Origin: Pseudomonas sp. Gutcm_11s
Lineage (GTDB): Bacteria > Pseudomonadota > Gammaproteobacteria > Pseudomonadales > Pseudomonadaceae
Assembly (NCBI RefSeq): GCF_028649395.1
Contig: NZ_JAQSUW010000014.1
Span: forward strand, 309,131-373,130
Length of the DNA stretch: 64,000 bases
Direction of reading: 5' to 3'
Part shown: positions 1 through 7,336 of the stretch, piece after piece
Numbering within the stretch: position 1 is the first letter of the stretch
Layout of the letters: each line of letters opens with the position of its first letter
The notes under the pieces: model-generated
Seen by the model: the letters and a program-made list of their open reading frames with translations, nothing else
What the model was told of the DNA's origin: nothing
The model's database searches: none
Made by a program: the position numbers and the translations under genes

Positions 1-1
1 A

Positions 2-88
2 CACTTCTACAAGACCAGACAGGAACGCCAACGTCCCAAAGTGTTGGAGCAGGAGGAGCACGAAGCTCAGGAGGCAACGCCGGCGTAA
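2..88 (+). CDS. C-terminal fragment of an unidentified protein (5' end outside window)
   Basis: An open frame enters from the left edge and ends at TAA 86-88. The 28 visible residues are highly charged, rich in Glu, Gln, Arg and Lys, and end in ATPA. This looks like a hydrophilic C-terminal tail, but there is too little to assign a family. It lies about 150 bp left of the dif site, so it may belong to the other replichore. It could also be a chance open frame, because only 87 bases are visible. Confidence 0.3.
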   Translation, partial: HFYKTRQERQRPKVLEQEEHEAQEATPA

Positions 89-393
89 GTATGCGCGGCG
101 CTGATTGAGTGGGATGGCTAGGATCGACCAGGCGACATGGAAGTCGAAGAGCGGCTAACTCAGCTGGGACGTGAGAGGCGGGTTGATGAATCTGTATCTC
201 AGCAGCGTCATCAGCGGCTCTCTCGTAATACATAATTTAACATAATATACATTATGCGAATTTATAGATTAGGCTCTGAGGTCCCAGCCCTTCGATTTTG
301 TTGTGACTTGTTTCTATTAAGTCTTGTTTGCAGTGGATAATCGTTTTTAGCTAAAGTCCCCGCCTTCGAGAAACCGGTGCTCAAGGATCGACC
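89..393. other. Intergenic region holding the dif site and the leader of the ABC importer operon
   Basis: About 305 bases without a convincing gene. The middle (about 225-350) is much more AT-rich than the flanks and contains the dif site at 235-262. The right part should carry the promoter for the operon starting at 394. A GATAATCG stretch near 336-343 could be a weak iron-regulated element, but I find no clear Fur box and no TAAAT-N16-CGT promoter on the plus strand. The 394 start has an AAGGA ribosome binding site. Confidence 0.6.
235..262 (-). other. dif: Chromosomal dif site (XerC/XerD recombination site)
   Basis: Two 11-bp half-sites flank a 6-bp centre. ATTTAACATAA (235-245) is the XerD-type arm, TATACA (246-251) is the central region, and TTATGCGAATT (252-262) is the XerC-type arm. 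Read on the minus strand, all 28 positions fit the gammaproteobacterial dif consensus as I remember it (RNTKCGCATAA, then TGTATA, then TTATGTTAAAT). XerCD resolve chromosome dimers at dif during division under FtsK control, so this places the window edge at the replication terminus. A dif copy carried by an integrated element is the alternative. Confidence 0.88.
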
Positions 394-1161
394 ATGTTCC
401 GACTCGATGCAGTCAGTTTCAGCTTGCCGGAGCGCACGCTCCTGCATCCGCTCACGCTCGACATTCCTCAGGGCCAGATGGTTGGTCTGATTGGCCACAA
501 CGGCTCAGGTAAATCCACGTTGCTGAAGATGCTGGCTCGCCAGCAACCGGCAAGCGCTGGTCGAGTGCTGCTGGACGACAAGGCTGTGGCCGACTGGAAG
601 GATCGGGACTTCGCTCGCCAGGTTGCCTATCTGCCGCAGCAACTGCCGTCTGCCGATAGCCTCACGGTACGCGAGCTGGTCGGTTTCGGTCGCTATCCCT
701 GGCACGGTCTATTGGGCCGCTTCAGCGCCGAGGATCACGCCAAGGTTCGCGAGGCCATGGAGCTGACTGACACGCTGCGCTTCGCCGAGCGTATGGTCGA
801 CAGCCTTTCCGGTGGCGAACGCCAGCGTGTGTGGCTGGCCATGCTGCTGGCGCAGAACAGCCGTTACCTGCTGCTGGACGAACCGACCTCGGCCCTCGAC
901 ATCGCTCACCAGGTGGACGTGCTCGGCCTGGTACACCGGCTCAGCCAGCAACTCGGCCTGAGCGTGATCGTAGTGCTGCACGACATCAACATGGCGAGCC
1001 GCTACTGCGACCGCTTGATTGCGCTGCACAGCGGTAGTCTATTGCTGGACGGCACTCCGGCCGAGCTGATGACCAACAGCAACCTGGAGGCCATCTATGG
1101 CCTGCCCATGCAGGTGCTCAGCCATCCGCGCGGCCAGCAACCCATTGCCGTGGTGGTCTGA
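394..1161 (+). CDS. Iron-siderophore ABC transporter ATP-binding protein (FhuC/FepC family)
   Basis: ATPase of an inner-membrane ferric-siderophore importer, 255 aa, the normal length for FhuC/FepC proteins. Walker A is GHNGSGKST (about residues 34-42), the ABC signature is LSGGERQR (about 138-145), Walker B is YLLLDEPTSALD (about 157-168), and the switch histidine is in VVLHDINMA. The ATG has AAGGA upstream. The TGA overlaps the next ATG (TGATG at 1158-1162), so translation is probably coupled to the binding protein, and the permease follows with a second overlap. The adjacent hydroxamate siderophore genes suggest a ferric tri-hydroxamate substrate. That assignment rests on context. Confidence 0.9.
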   Translation: MFRLDAVSFSLPERTLLHPLTLDIPQGQMVGLIGHNGSGKSTLLKMLARQQPASAGRVLLDDKAVADWKDRDFARQVAYLPQQLPSADSLTVRELVGFGRYPWHGLLGRFSAEDHAKVREAMELTDTLRFAERMVDSLSGGERQRVWLAMLLAQNSRYLLLDEPTSALDIAHQVDVLGLVHRLSQQLGLSVIVVLHDINMASRYCDRLIALHSGSLLLDGTPAELMTNSNLEAIYGLPMQVLSHPRGQQPIAVVV

Positions 1162-2018
1162 TGCGCTGGTTGTTCTTCGCCTTTCTGCTGCTGGCAGGCC
1201 TGGCTCAGGCCGATGGTCGCCAGCCACGCATCGCGGTAATCGACTGGGGTCTCACCGAGACATTGCTGGGACTGGGCGTGACGCCCATCGCCGTGGCCCA
1301 GACCGAAGGCTATCGGCGCTGGGTGCAGGCCCCCGAGCTGCCCGCTGAGGTCATCGATCTGGGACTGCGCATCGAGCCGAATCTCGAGCTGCTGAGCGAG
1401 ATCAAGCCGGACATGATCCTCATTACCCCGCAGTTTGCCGCTAGCCGTGCGCAGCTGGAGCGCGTTGCTCCGGTGCATATGCTGGCCATCTATACGCCGG
1501 AGGCCGAGGCCTATGTCGGCGCCCAACGAGTGACCCGCGAGCTGGCCGAGCTGCTCGGTCGTCAGGCCGAAGGCGAAGCCATGATTGCTCGCATCGATAC
1601 CCAGATGGCACGGGTCAAACAGCGCTTGGCCACCCGGGATCTGCCACCTTTCTATGTGATGACCTTCCTCGATCAGCGTCATGTGCGCCTGTTCGGCAAG
1701 CAGAGCATCTACCAGGGGGTACTGGATCGCACCGGGTTGCGCAATGCCTGGACTGGGCCGACCAACTATTGGGGCTTCAGCCAGCAGGGTATCGAGCGTC
1801 TGGCCGAACAACCCAGCGCCGCCCTGCTCTATCTGGAACCTATGCCGCCTGGCACCGAAGATGGTTTGGCTGGCAGCGCCCTGTGGCAGCAACTGCCGGC
1901 GGTGCGTGAGCAGCGCCTGTACGGCTTACCACCGGTTTGGAGCTTTAACGGGCTGATGGCTGCAGAGCGCTTCGCCTACCTGCTGGAGGCGCGTCTGGCG
2001 CCGGAGAGCGAGCAATGA
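1161..2018 (+). CDS. Periplasmic iron-siderophore-binding protein (FhuD-like)
   Basis: 285 aa with a short N-terminal signal peptide (MRWLFFAFLLLAGLAQADG), so it is probably exported to the periplasm. The rest is a single-helix-backbone class binding protein: the N-terminal lobe begins RIAVIDWGLTETLLGLGV, and KPDMILITPQFA is a typical TroA/FhuD strand-loop. It should collect the ferric siderophore released by the outer-membrane receptor and deliver it to the permease at 2015. Its start overlaps the ATPase stop and its own stop overlaps the permease start (ATGA at 2015-2018), giving a tightly coupled three-gene operon. No lipobox is evident, as in FhuD. Confidence 0.85.
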   Translation: MRWLFFAFLLLAGLAQADGRQPRIAVIDWGLTETLLGLGVTPIAVAQTEGYRRWVQAPELPAEVIDLGLRIEPNLELLSEIKPDMILITPQFAASRAQLERVAPVHMLAIYTPEAEAYVGAQRVTRELAELLGRQAEGEAMIARIDTQMARVKQRLATRDLPPFYVMTFLDQRHVRLFGKQSIYQGVLDRTGLRNAWTGPTNYWGFSQQGIERLAEQPSAALLYLEPMPPGTEDGLAGSALWQQLPAVREQRLYGLPPVWSFNGLMAAERFAYLLEARLAPESEQ

Positions 2019-4030
2019 CCGATCTGCTGGCCCAGGGGCCGTTGCCTACCCGCGAGCGTCGTGGATTTTCCGGCCATCCTGGCTGGCTGTGCTCCGTGCT
2101 GCTGGTTCTGGCTCTGGGACTGGCGCTGAGCGATCTCGGTCGTCGCCTGCCTCTCGGCGAGTGGGCGCAAGCCATGATCAGCCCTGCCGAAGGCGACATG
2201 CAGCAGCTGATCCTGCATTTCAGCTGGCTGCCACGGCTGTTTATGGCGCTGCTCTGCGGCGCCGTGCTGGCCCTGGCGGGCACCCTGATGCAACAGGTGC
2301 TGCGCAATCCGCTGGCTTCGCCGACCACCCTGGGCGTATCCAGTGGCGCCCAGTTCGGCCTGCTGGTGGCCACGTTGTGGGCGCCCTGGGCGCTCGATTA
2401 TGGCCGCGAGTGGGTCGCCCTGGCTGGTGGTGGTATCGCCGCAGCGCTGGTATTTGCCCTGGCCTGGCGCCGCGGCCTGGCACCGCTGACGCTGATCCTC
2501 GCCGGCCTGGTGGTCACCCTGTATCTCAGTGCCTTGAACGTGACGCTGATGCTGGTACAGCAGCAGGATCTCAACGCGGTATTCATCTGGGGCTCCGGCT
2601 CGCTCAGCCAGAACAGCTGGAGCGGCGTGCAGTTTCTGATTCCGCGCCTGGCCCTGGGCGTGTTGCTTCTGCTACCGCTGTTGCGACCGCTGGCGCTGCT
2701 GGAACTGGACGACAGCGGTGTGAAGAGTCTCGGCGTGCCGCTGCGTTTTCTGCGCTTCGTCACCCTATCCCTCTCCGTATATCTGGCCGCCTGCGTGGTC
2801 AGCACAGTCGGCGTGATCGGTTTCATCGGCCTGGCGGCGCCGGCTCTGGTGCGCCTGTTGGGCGCTCGCACCCTTGCCCAGCGTCTGATCTGGGCACCAT
2901 TGCTAGGCGGCTTGCTGCTGTGCGTCACCGACCTGGGCATTCAGCGCCTGGCCGGTAGCCTGGCGGAACTGGTGCCCACCGGAGCGGCCACCGCGTTGTT
3001 GGGCGCCCCACTGTTGCTCTGGCTGCTGCCCCGCCTGCGTCTGGCTGGCGGGCAGCCGCAGAGCGGCGATAGCCAGCATTTTGCTCGCCACCCCTTCCCC
3101 GCTCGCCGCCTGGTGCCAATGGCACTGTTGCTGGGTGCGGGACTGCTGATGGCCCTCGGTCTGGGTCGCGGGCTGGATGGCTGGCAGTGGAACCTGGGCG
3201 ATCTCGCCGTACTCGACTGGCGTTGGCCTCGGGTGATGGCTGCCGCCGCAGCCGGTTGCATGCTGGCGCTGGCCGGCTGCATGATCCAGCGCCTGACCGG
3301 CAACCCGATGTCCAGCCCCGAGGTGCTCGGCATCAGCGCCGGCGCGGCGCTGGGGCTGATCGCCCTGCTCTTCCTGCTGCCCTATTCCGGCCCACTGGCC
3401 CAGCTGGCCCTGGGCGGGCTGGGTGCCGGTCTGACGTTGCTGCTGTTGCTCGGGCTATCCCGTCGCTCCGGCTTCGCCCCGGAAAAGGTGCTGCTGATCG
3501 GTATCAGCATCACCGCGCTGTTCGACGCCCTGCAGGTCATATTGCTGGCCGGTGGCGACCCGCGCGGACAGAACCTGCTGGGCTGGATGTCCGGCTCCAC
3601 CTACTTCGTCGGCCCGCAGATGGCTATCTGGGTACTGGTGTGCAGCCTGATCCTGCTGGCCGCCGCCCTGCCCTTCGGCCGCTGGCTGGAACTGTTGCCG
3701 CTGGGCGAAGGTACTCCGCGAGCGCTTGGCGTGCCGCTGGGACGCAGCCGCTTCGTGTTGCTCCTGCTGGCGGCGCTGCTGACCGCTGGCGCCACGCTGA
3801 TCGTCGGGCCGCTAAGTTTTATCGGCCTACTCGCGCCGCACCTGGCGCGCTTGCTCGGCCTGGCCCGCGCGGTGCCACAGATGCTTGGTGCAGCGTTGCT
3901 TGGCGCACTGGTGATGGTGGCGGCGGACTGGTTGGGCCGCACAGCCTTGTTCCCGGCGCAATTGCCGGCGGGACTACTGGCGTCCTTGCTGGGCGGCGCC
4001 TATTTCATGCTGTGTCTGTATCGGCGCTGA
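2015..4030 (+). CDS. Fused double-length iron-siderophore ABC permease (FhuB-like)
   Basis: 671 aa, about twice a single FecCD permease and close to FhuB (about 660 aa), with two homologous membrane halves in one chain. The first half (about 20-340) contains LMQQVLRNPLASPTTLGVSSGAQFG. The second (about 365-671) contains the matching stretch with NPMSSPEVLGISAGAALG. Each half ends with a G-F-I-G-L-type coupling loop (IGFIGLAAPALVRLL and LSFIGLLAPHLARLL) where the ATPase docks. The fused form supports a ferrichrome/hydroxamate-type importer. It is the last gene of the operon, and the minus-strand FhuF-like gene converges from 95 bp away. Confidence 0.9.
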   Translation: MTDLLAQGPLPTRERRGFSGHPGWLCSVLLVLALGLALSDLGRRLPLGEWAQAMISPAEGDMQQLILHFSWLPRLFMALLCGAVLALAGTLMQQVLRNPLASPTTLGVSSGAQFGLLVATLWAPWALDYGREWVALAGGGIAAALVFALAWRRGLAPLTLILAGLVVTLYLSALNVTLMLVQQQDLNAVFIWGSGSLSQNSWSGVQFLIPRLALGVLLLLPLLRPLALLELDDSGVKSLGVPLRFLRFVTLSLSVYLAACVVSTVGVIGFIGLAAPALVRLLGARTLAQRLIWAPLLGGLLLCVTDLGIQRLAGSLAELVPTGAATALLGAPLLLWLLPRLRLAGGQPQSGDSQHFARHPFPARRLVPMALLLGAGLLMALGLGRGLDGWQWNLGDLAVLDWRWPRVMAAAAAGCMLALAGCMIQRLTGNPMSSPEVLGISAGAALGLIALLFLLPYSGPLAQLALGGLGAGLTLLLLLGLSRRSGFAPEKVLLIGISITALFDALQVILLAGGDPRGQNLLGWMSGSTYFVGPQMAIWVLVCSLILLAAALPFGRWLELLPLGEGTPRALGVPLGRSRFVLLLLAALLTAGATLIVGPLSFIGLLAPHLARLLGLARAVPQMLGAALLGALVMVAADWLGRTALFPAQLPAGLLASLLGGAYFMLCLYRR

Positions 4031-4125
4031 GGGGCTCGCTGAAGGCAGGATACCAAAGGGCACTTGCTAGCCTCGGGCAGACTAAGGGGCTACTCACCAG
4101 CAAGGCGAGTAACCCAGCGCAGCCA

Positions 4126-4875
4126 TCAATCCAGTACCGCAGTACCTTCCGCTGGCGGCTCTTCCAGCAGCGGGCAGTTGTCGCACATCTCCATGCCCAG
4201 TTCGTTGCGGATGCAGCACAGCTTGCGCTGGCGCCAGGGTGCACAGCCTTCGTCCTGTGGCACGTAGCTGACCGGCTCGAACAGCGGGTTGCGCGTACCG
4301 TCTGGACGCAGCTTGCTTTCCAGCACCTCGAAGCCCTGAGCCAGCATCGGCTTGGGGAACGGCAGGCCGCCGAGGGTCGACATGAACCACTCGAAGTAGT
4401 TGCCGGCGTTGCTCCACAGGACACGGGCAGCGATCTTGCGATGGGCCCGCAGGCCATCGATGAAGGGCAGCAGGTTGTCGTCCATCAGCCCGGAGAAGCG
4501 CTCGAAACCGTTGGCTGGCGCGGCGCTCCAGCGCTCGCCGGCATGCGGCAGCTTGAATGCCTCGGGCAGGCCGTCGGCACCGACCACCACCTGGATCTCG
4601 TCGAAATCCAGCGGCAGGCGCCAGTTCATGATCAATCCTGCCGCCAATACCGGCGGAATCAGGCGCAGGAAGTAGTACTTCGACCATAGCGACATCAGCG
4701 CCCGCCGATCGCCCTCGGCATGCTCGGGGCCGAAGCGCAGCATCTGTTCTTCAAGACGCTCGGCGCTGACAAACTCACGCCCGGGCAATGCCGGGCGTGG
4801 GTCATCCGCAAGGGTCAGTACATCGCGGTAGTGGGCGAAAGGCCCTTGGAACAGCGGGGCAATGGCCGGGATCAT
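4126..4875 (-). CDS. fhuF: FhuF-like siderophore-iron reductase (2Fe-2S)
   Basis: 249 aa cytoplasmic protein expected to release iron from imported ferric hydroxamates by reduction to Fe(II). The C-terminus has the FhuF iron-sulfur signature, counted here as CC-x9-C-x2-C (LCCIRNELGMEMCDNC). The body contains PFAHYRDVL and YYFLRLIPPVLAAGLI as in the family. I chose the ATG at 4875 because a G-rich ribosome binding site precedes it. An in-frame GTG at 4899 would add eight residues and overlap the upstream stop by 8 bp. It follows the monooxygenase gene closely and probably shares its transcript. It converges on the importer operon, which fits a role after uptake. Confidence 0.85.
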   Translation of the reverse strand: MIPAIAPLFQGPFAHYRDVLTLADDPRPALPGREFVSAERLEEQMLRFGPEHAEGDRRALMSLWSKYYFLRLIPPVLAAGLIMNWRLPLDFDEIQVVVGADGLPEAFKLPHAGERWSAAPANGFERFSGLMDDNLLPFIDGLRAHRKIAARVLWSNAGNYFEWFMSTLGGLPFPKPMLAQGFEVLESKLRPDGTRNPLFEPVSYVPQDEGCAPWRQRKLCCIRNELGMEMCDNCPLLEEPPAEGTAVLD

Positions 4876-4891
4876 CGGCCCCCCGCCTGGG

Positions 4892-6187
4892 TCAAGCACA
4901 TGCGCTGGCGACTCCTGTCGATTGGCGCCGACGGCTGTTGTCCAGCAAGGCGTCGACCACTTCCTGTGAACGTATGGCCAGTACCGACAGTAGCGTGTCG
5001 CTCAGGCCGTGGCTGGCCTCGCAGCAACCCTGCAGGTAGATACCCGCGCTCATCTGCGGCTGGCAGCTCAGACGATAGTCGCGCTCCACGCCGTCGCCAA
5101 GATGCTGCTGTAGGCCTTCGAGTAGACGCTTGTAGCCATCGCGGCGATAACCGGTGGCCAGCACGACGGCATCGAACAGGCGATCCTCGCGGCCTTCCGG
5201 CCCATTCAGGGTCAGCTGAATGCCATCGGTGCCGGCCTGCACTGCCTCGATGCTGCGCTGGGTCAGCAGGCTGTGCGGCGCATGACCGGTGACCTTCTGC
5301 AGGTACAGGCGGTGGTAGATGCTTTCGATCAGGTCGAGATTGACCACCGAGTAGTTGGTCTGGGCGTTGGCCTGGATGAACGCCTCGCGCGCCTCCGGAG
5401 CCTGACCGTAGACCACGTCGGTATAGGACGGGTCGAAGATTTCGTTGATGAACGGGCTGTCGTCGGCCGGACGCAGAGCCTGGCTGCGCATCACCATGCT
5501 GACTTCGGCCGCCGGGAAGCGCCCGCACAAGTCGCTGAAGATTTCCGCCGCGCTCTGGCCGGAACCGATCACCGCCACACGCTTAGGCTCGGCGCAGCCG
5601 TGGATGCGTTCCAAGTAGCTGGAGGAATGGATCACCCGCTGGTCACCGCGCAACGAGCGGAACATCTCCGGCACCACCGGTTCGCCACCGATGCTGACCA
5701 CCAGGTTGCGGGTGATGCGCGCACGGGTGCGGCCGTCGGCTAGGCGCGAGATCACCTTGACCCGGGTCACGTCGCCGCCGTCCAGCACAGGTTCGACGCC
5801 GATGACTTCCTCGCCGTAATGCACACGGTCGGTGAACTGGGCTGCGGCCCAGCCTAGGTAGTCGTTGTACTCCAGGCGCGATGGCGTGAAGGTACTGATG
5901 TTGATGAAGGCTTCCAGCCGACGCTTCTGGTGCAGGTAATTGACGAAGGTGTAGCGGCTGGATGGATTGCGCAGCGTAGCCAGGTCCTTGAGGAAGGATA
6001 TCTGCATGCGACTGTCGTCCAGCAGCATGCCGCCGTGCCACTCGAAGGCCGGCTTCTTCTCCAGGAAGCAGTAGCGCAGACCGTTTTCACGCACGCGGCG
6101 GTCTTCGTCCAGGGCCACCGCGATGGCCAGGTTGGCGGGCCCGAAGCCCAGCCCGATCACGTCGTATTCCAGTGTTTCTATGCTCAT
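4892..6187 (-). CDS. pvdA: L-ornithine N5-monooxygenase (PvdA family)
   Basis: 431 aa FAD- and NADPH-dependent enzyme that hydroxylates the side-chain amine of ornithine, the first step to hydroxamate ligands. The FAD motif is GLGFGPANLA near the N-terminus, the NADPH motif is VIGSGQSAAEIF near residue 215, and ATGYRRDGY lies in the C-terminal third, all as in PvdA. The chosen ATG (6187) has GAGG upstream; an upstream in-frame start adds 20 residues that do not look like PvdA. The gene lies between the acetyltransferase and FhuF genes. Its product is probably acetylated by the 6338-7336 protein and then loaded by the NRPS. Function is strong from family; lysine rather than ornithine is unlikely given the PvdA-like sequence. 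Confidence 0.92.
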   Translation of the reverse strand: MSIETLEYDVIGLGFGPANLAIAVALDEDRRVRENGLRYCFLEKKPAFEWHGGMLLDDSRMQISFLKDLATLRNPSSRYTFVNYLHQKRRLEAFINISTFTPSRLEYNDYLGWAAAQFTDRVHYGEEVIGVEPVLDGGDVTRVKVISRLADGRTRARITRNLVVSIGGEPVVPEMFRSLRGDQRVIHSSSYLERIHGCAEPKRVAVIGSGQSAAEIFSDLCGRFPAAEVSMVMRSQALRPADDSPFINEIFDPSYTDVVYGQAPEAREAFIQANAQTNYSVVNLDLIESIYHRLYLQKVTGHAPHSLLTQRSIEAVQAGTDGIQLTLNGPEGREDRLFDAVVLATGYRRDGYKRLLEGLQQHLGDGVERDYRLSCQPQMSAGIYLQGCCEASHGLSDTLLSVLAIRSQEVVDALLDNSRRRQSTGVASACA

Positions 6188-6276
6188 GTCAGGCCCCGAT
6201 CCTCTGCGGATGGTTCGTGTGAAGGCCAAGTCAGCCCCTGGAGGCACTCGCCTCGCCCAACCTCATCAGTTTCACG

Positions 6277-6331
6277 GCCGCGCTCGGGCGCGGCTCTTTT
6301 GTTCTGGGCTCGCGAACAGCAAGCGCGAGCC
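6277..6331. repeat. Two adjacent hairpins in the gap between the acetyltransferase and monooxygenase genes
   Basis: GCCGCGC (6277-6283) pairs with GCGCGGC (6288-6294) and is followed by TCTTTT on the plus strand. GGCTCGCG (6307-6314) pairs with CGCGAGCC (6324-6331). Both lie in the 150-bp gap 6188-6337, transcribed on the minus strand. Neither has a U-run in the minus direction, so they look more like RNA-processing or stability elements, or partial attenuators, than intrinsic terminators. The first looks like a plus-strand terminator, although no plus gene ends there. Confidence 0.6.
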
Positions 6332-6337
6332 GTACTG

Positions 6338-7336
6338 CTATGCCAGACGGCAGTGTTCGAAGAACACTTCGCGGGACTGCACCATGAGTGCGGCTCGCTT
6401 GTGCGGGAAATCGAATTCCTTGGCCTTGTGATAACCCTGTGCCTGCATGTGGCCAATCATCTTGGCGTTGTCGGCACGGGGCTCGGCGACCACCCGCTGG
6501 GTGCGTGGATCGTCGAGGAACAGGTAGTGGGTCAGCGCGCTCAGCCAGCTGGCCACCTTGTGCGGGCCGCGATGGCTCTCTTCGCCGACCAACATGTGGA
6601 TGCCACGGTCGTAGTCCTCCACGTCGTAGAACGGCGCGATACGGTCTTCCTTGGCCCAGTAGGCCTCGTAGTAGGCGAAAGGCTCGTCGTCGAAGCAGCC
6701 GATCAGGGTCAGCACGCGCGGATCCGCGGCCAGCTCTTCCAGGTAGCGGCGATGTTTTTCGAGATCGCCCTCCTCCTGCCAGAACGCGGCCACACGGGCA
6801 CTGTTCTGCCAGCGGTTGAAGCGTTCGAGGTCATTGTCGATGTCCAGGGTGCGCAGGGAAATCCAGGCGCCCAGGTTGGCGTCGAAACGACGATAGACCT
6901 CGCCCACCGGCTTGGGTACACGACGCGGATGGCGGCGGCCAGTGGCATGCATGACCATCTGCTGCGGATAACCGGCACTGCCAGTGTTGCGCAGGAACGG
7001 CCCTGGCAATTGCCAGAACAGCGAGCGCTCGATGCGGAGACTATCGCCCTCACCCACCAGCAGACCGCTGTTCAGCAACGCCGGATCGATGCTTTCCAGC
7101 TGCAGACGCAACACCTGCAGCGCCGGATCATTGGCAAAGCACCAGTAGGCCAGCAGCCACAGAACCTCGGACTGTTCCTCAACGGCCAGCTCCAGCGGAA
7201 CCAGCAGCTCACCCTGGCGCCGGGCGCGCAACAGCGCGCGCTCGTCCAGATGCAAGGCCAGGTTAGTGCCGTCGTCACGGGCGGCCAGCTGCTGCCCCGA
7301 GGGCAGCAGCAATTGTTGCAGTGGCTTAGAAGTCAT
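6338..7336 (-). CDS. Siderophore N-acyltransferase, IucB/AlcB GNAT family (N5-hydroxyornithine acetyltransferase)
   Basis: 332 aa. The C-terminal half (about 135-325) is the IucB/AlcB/RhbD siderophore acyltransferase domain, a GNAT fold. Visible features are VYRRFDANLGAWISLRTLD, FYDVEDYDRGIHMLVGEESHRGP and VAEPRADNAKMIGHMQAQGY. It should transfer an acyl group, most likely acetyl, to N5-hydroxyornithine, making the hydroxamate building block; formylation would need a different (PvdF-type) fold. The ATG at 7336 overlaps the end of the receptor gene by 11 bp and has only a weak ribosome binding site, which implies translational coupling. The N-terminal part (1-130) is the variable lobe found in these proteins. 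Acetyl specificity is inferred from the family. Confidence 0.86.
   Translation of the reverse strand: MTSKPLQQLLLPSGQQLAARDDGTNLALHLDERALLRARRQGELLVPLELAVEEQSEVLWLLAYWCFANDPALQVLRLQLESIDPALLNSGLLVGEGDSLRIERSLFWQLPGPFLRNTGSAGYPQQMVMHATGRRHPRRVPKPVGEVYRRFDANLGAWISLRTLDIDNDLERFNRWQNSARVAAFWQEEGDLEKHRRYLEELAADPRVLTLIGCFDDEPFAYYEAYWAKEDRIAPFYDVEDYDRGIHMLVGEESHRGPHKVASWLSALTHYLFLDDPRTQRVVAEPRADNAKMIGHMQAQGYHKAKEFDFPHKRAALMVQSREVFFEHCRLA

Noticed and set aside
235..262. Plasmid-type pdif site or phage attachment site
   Set aside because: The central six bases and both arms fit the chromosomal consensus, and no recombinase, toxin-antitoxin or resistance cargo flanks it.
330..393. PvdS-type promoter for the ABC importer operon (TAAAG near 349)
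   Set aside because: No CGT at the required spacing and a mismatch in the -35 element.
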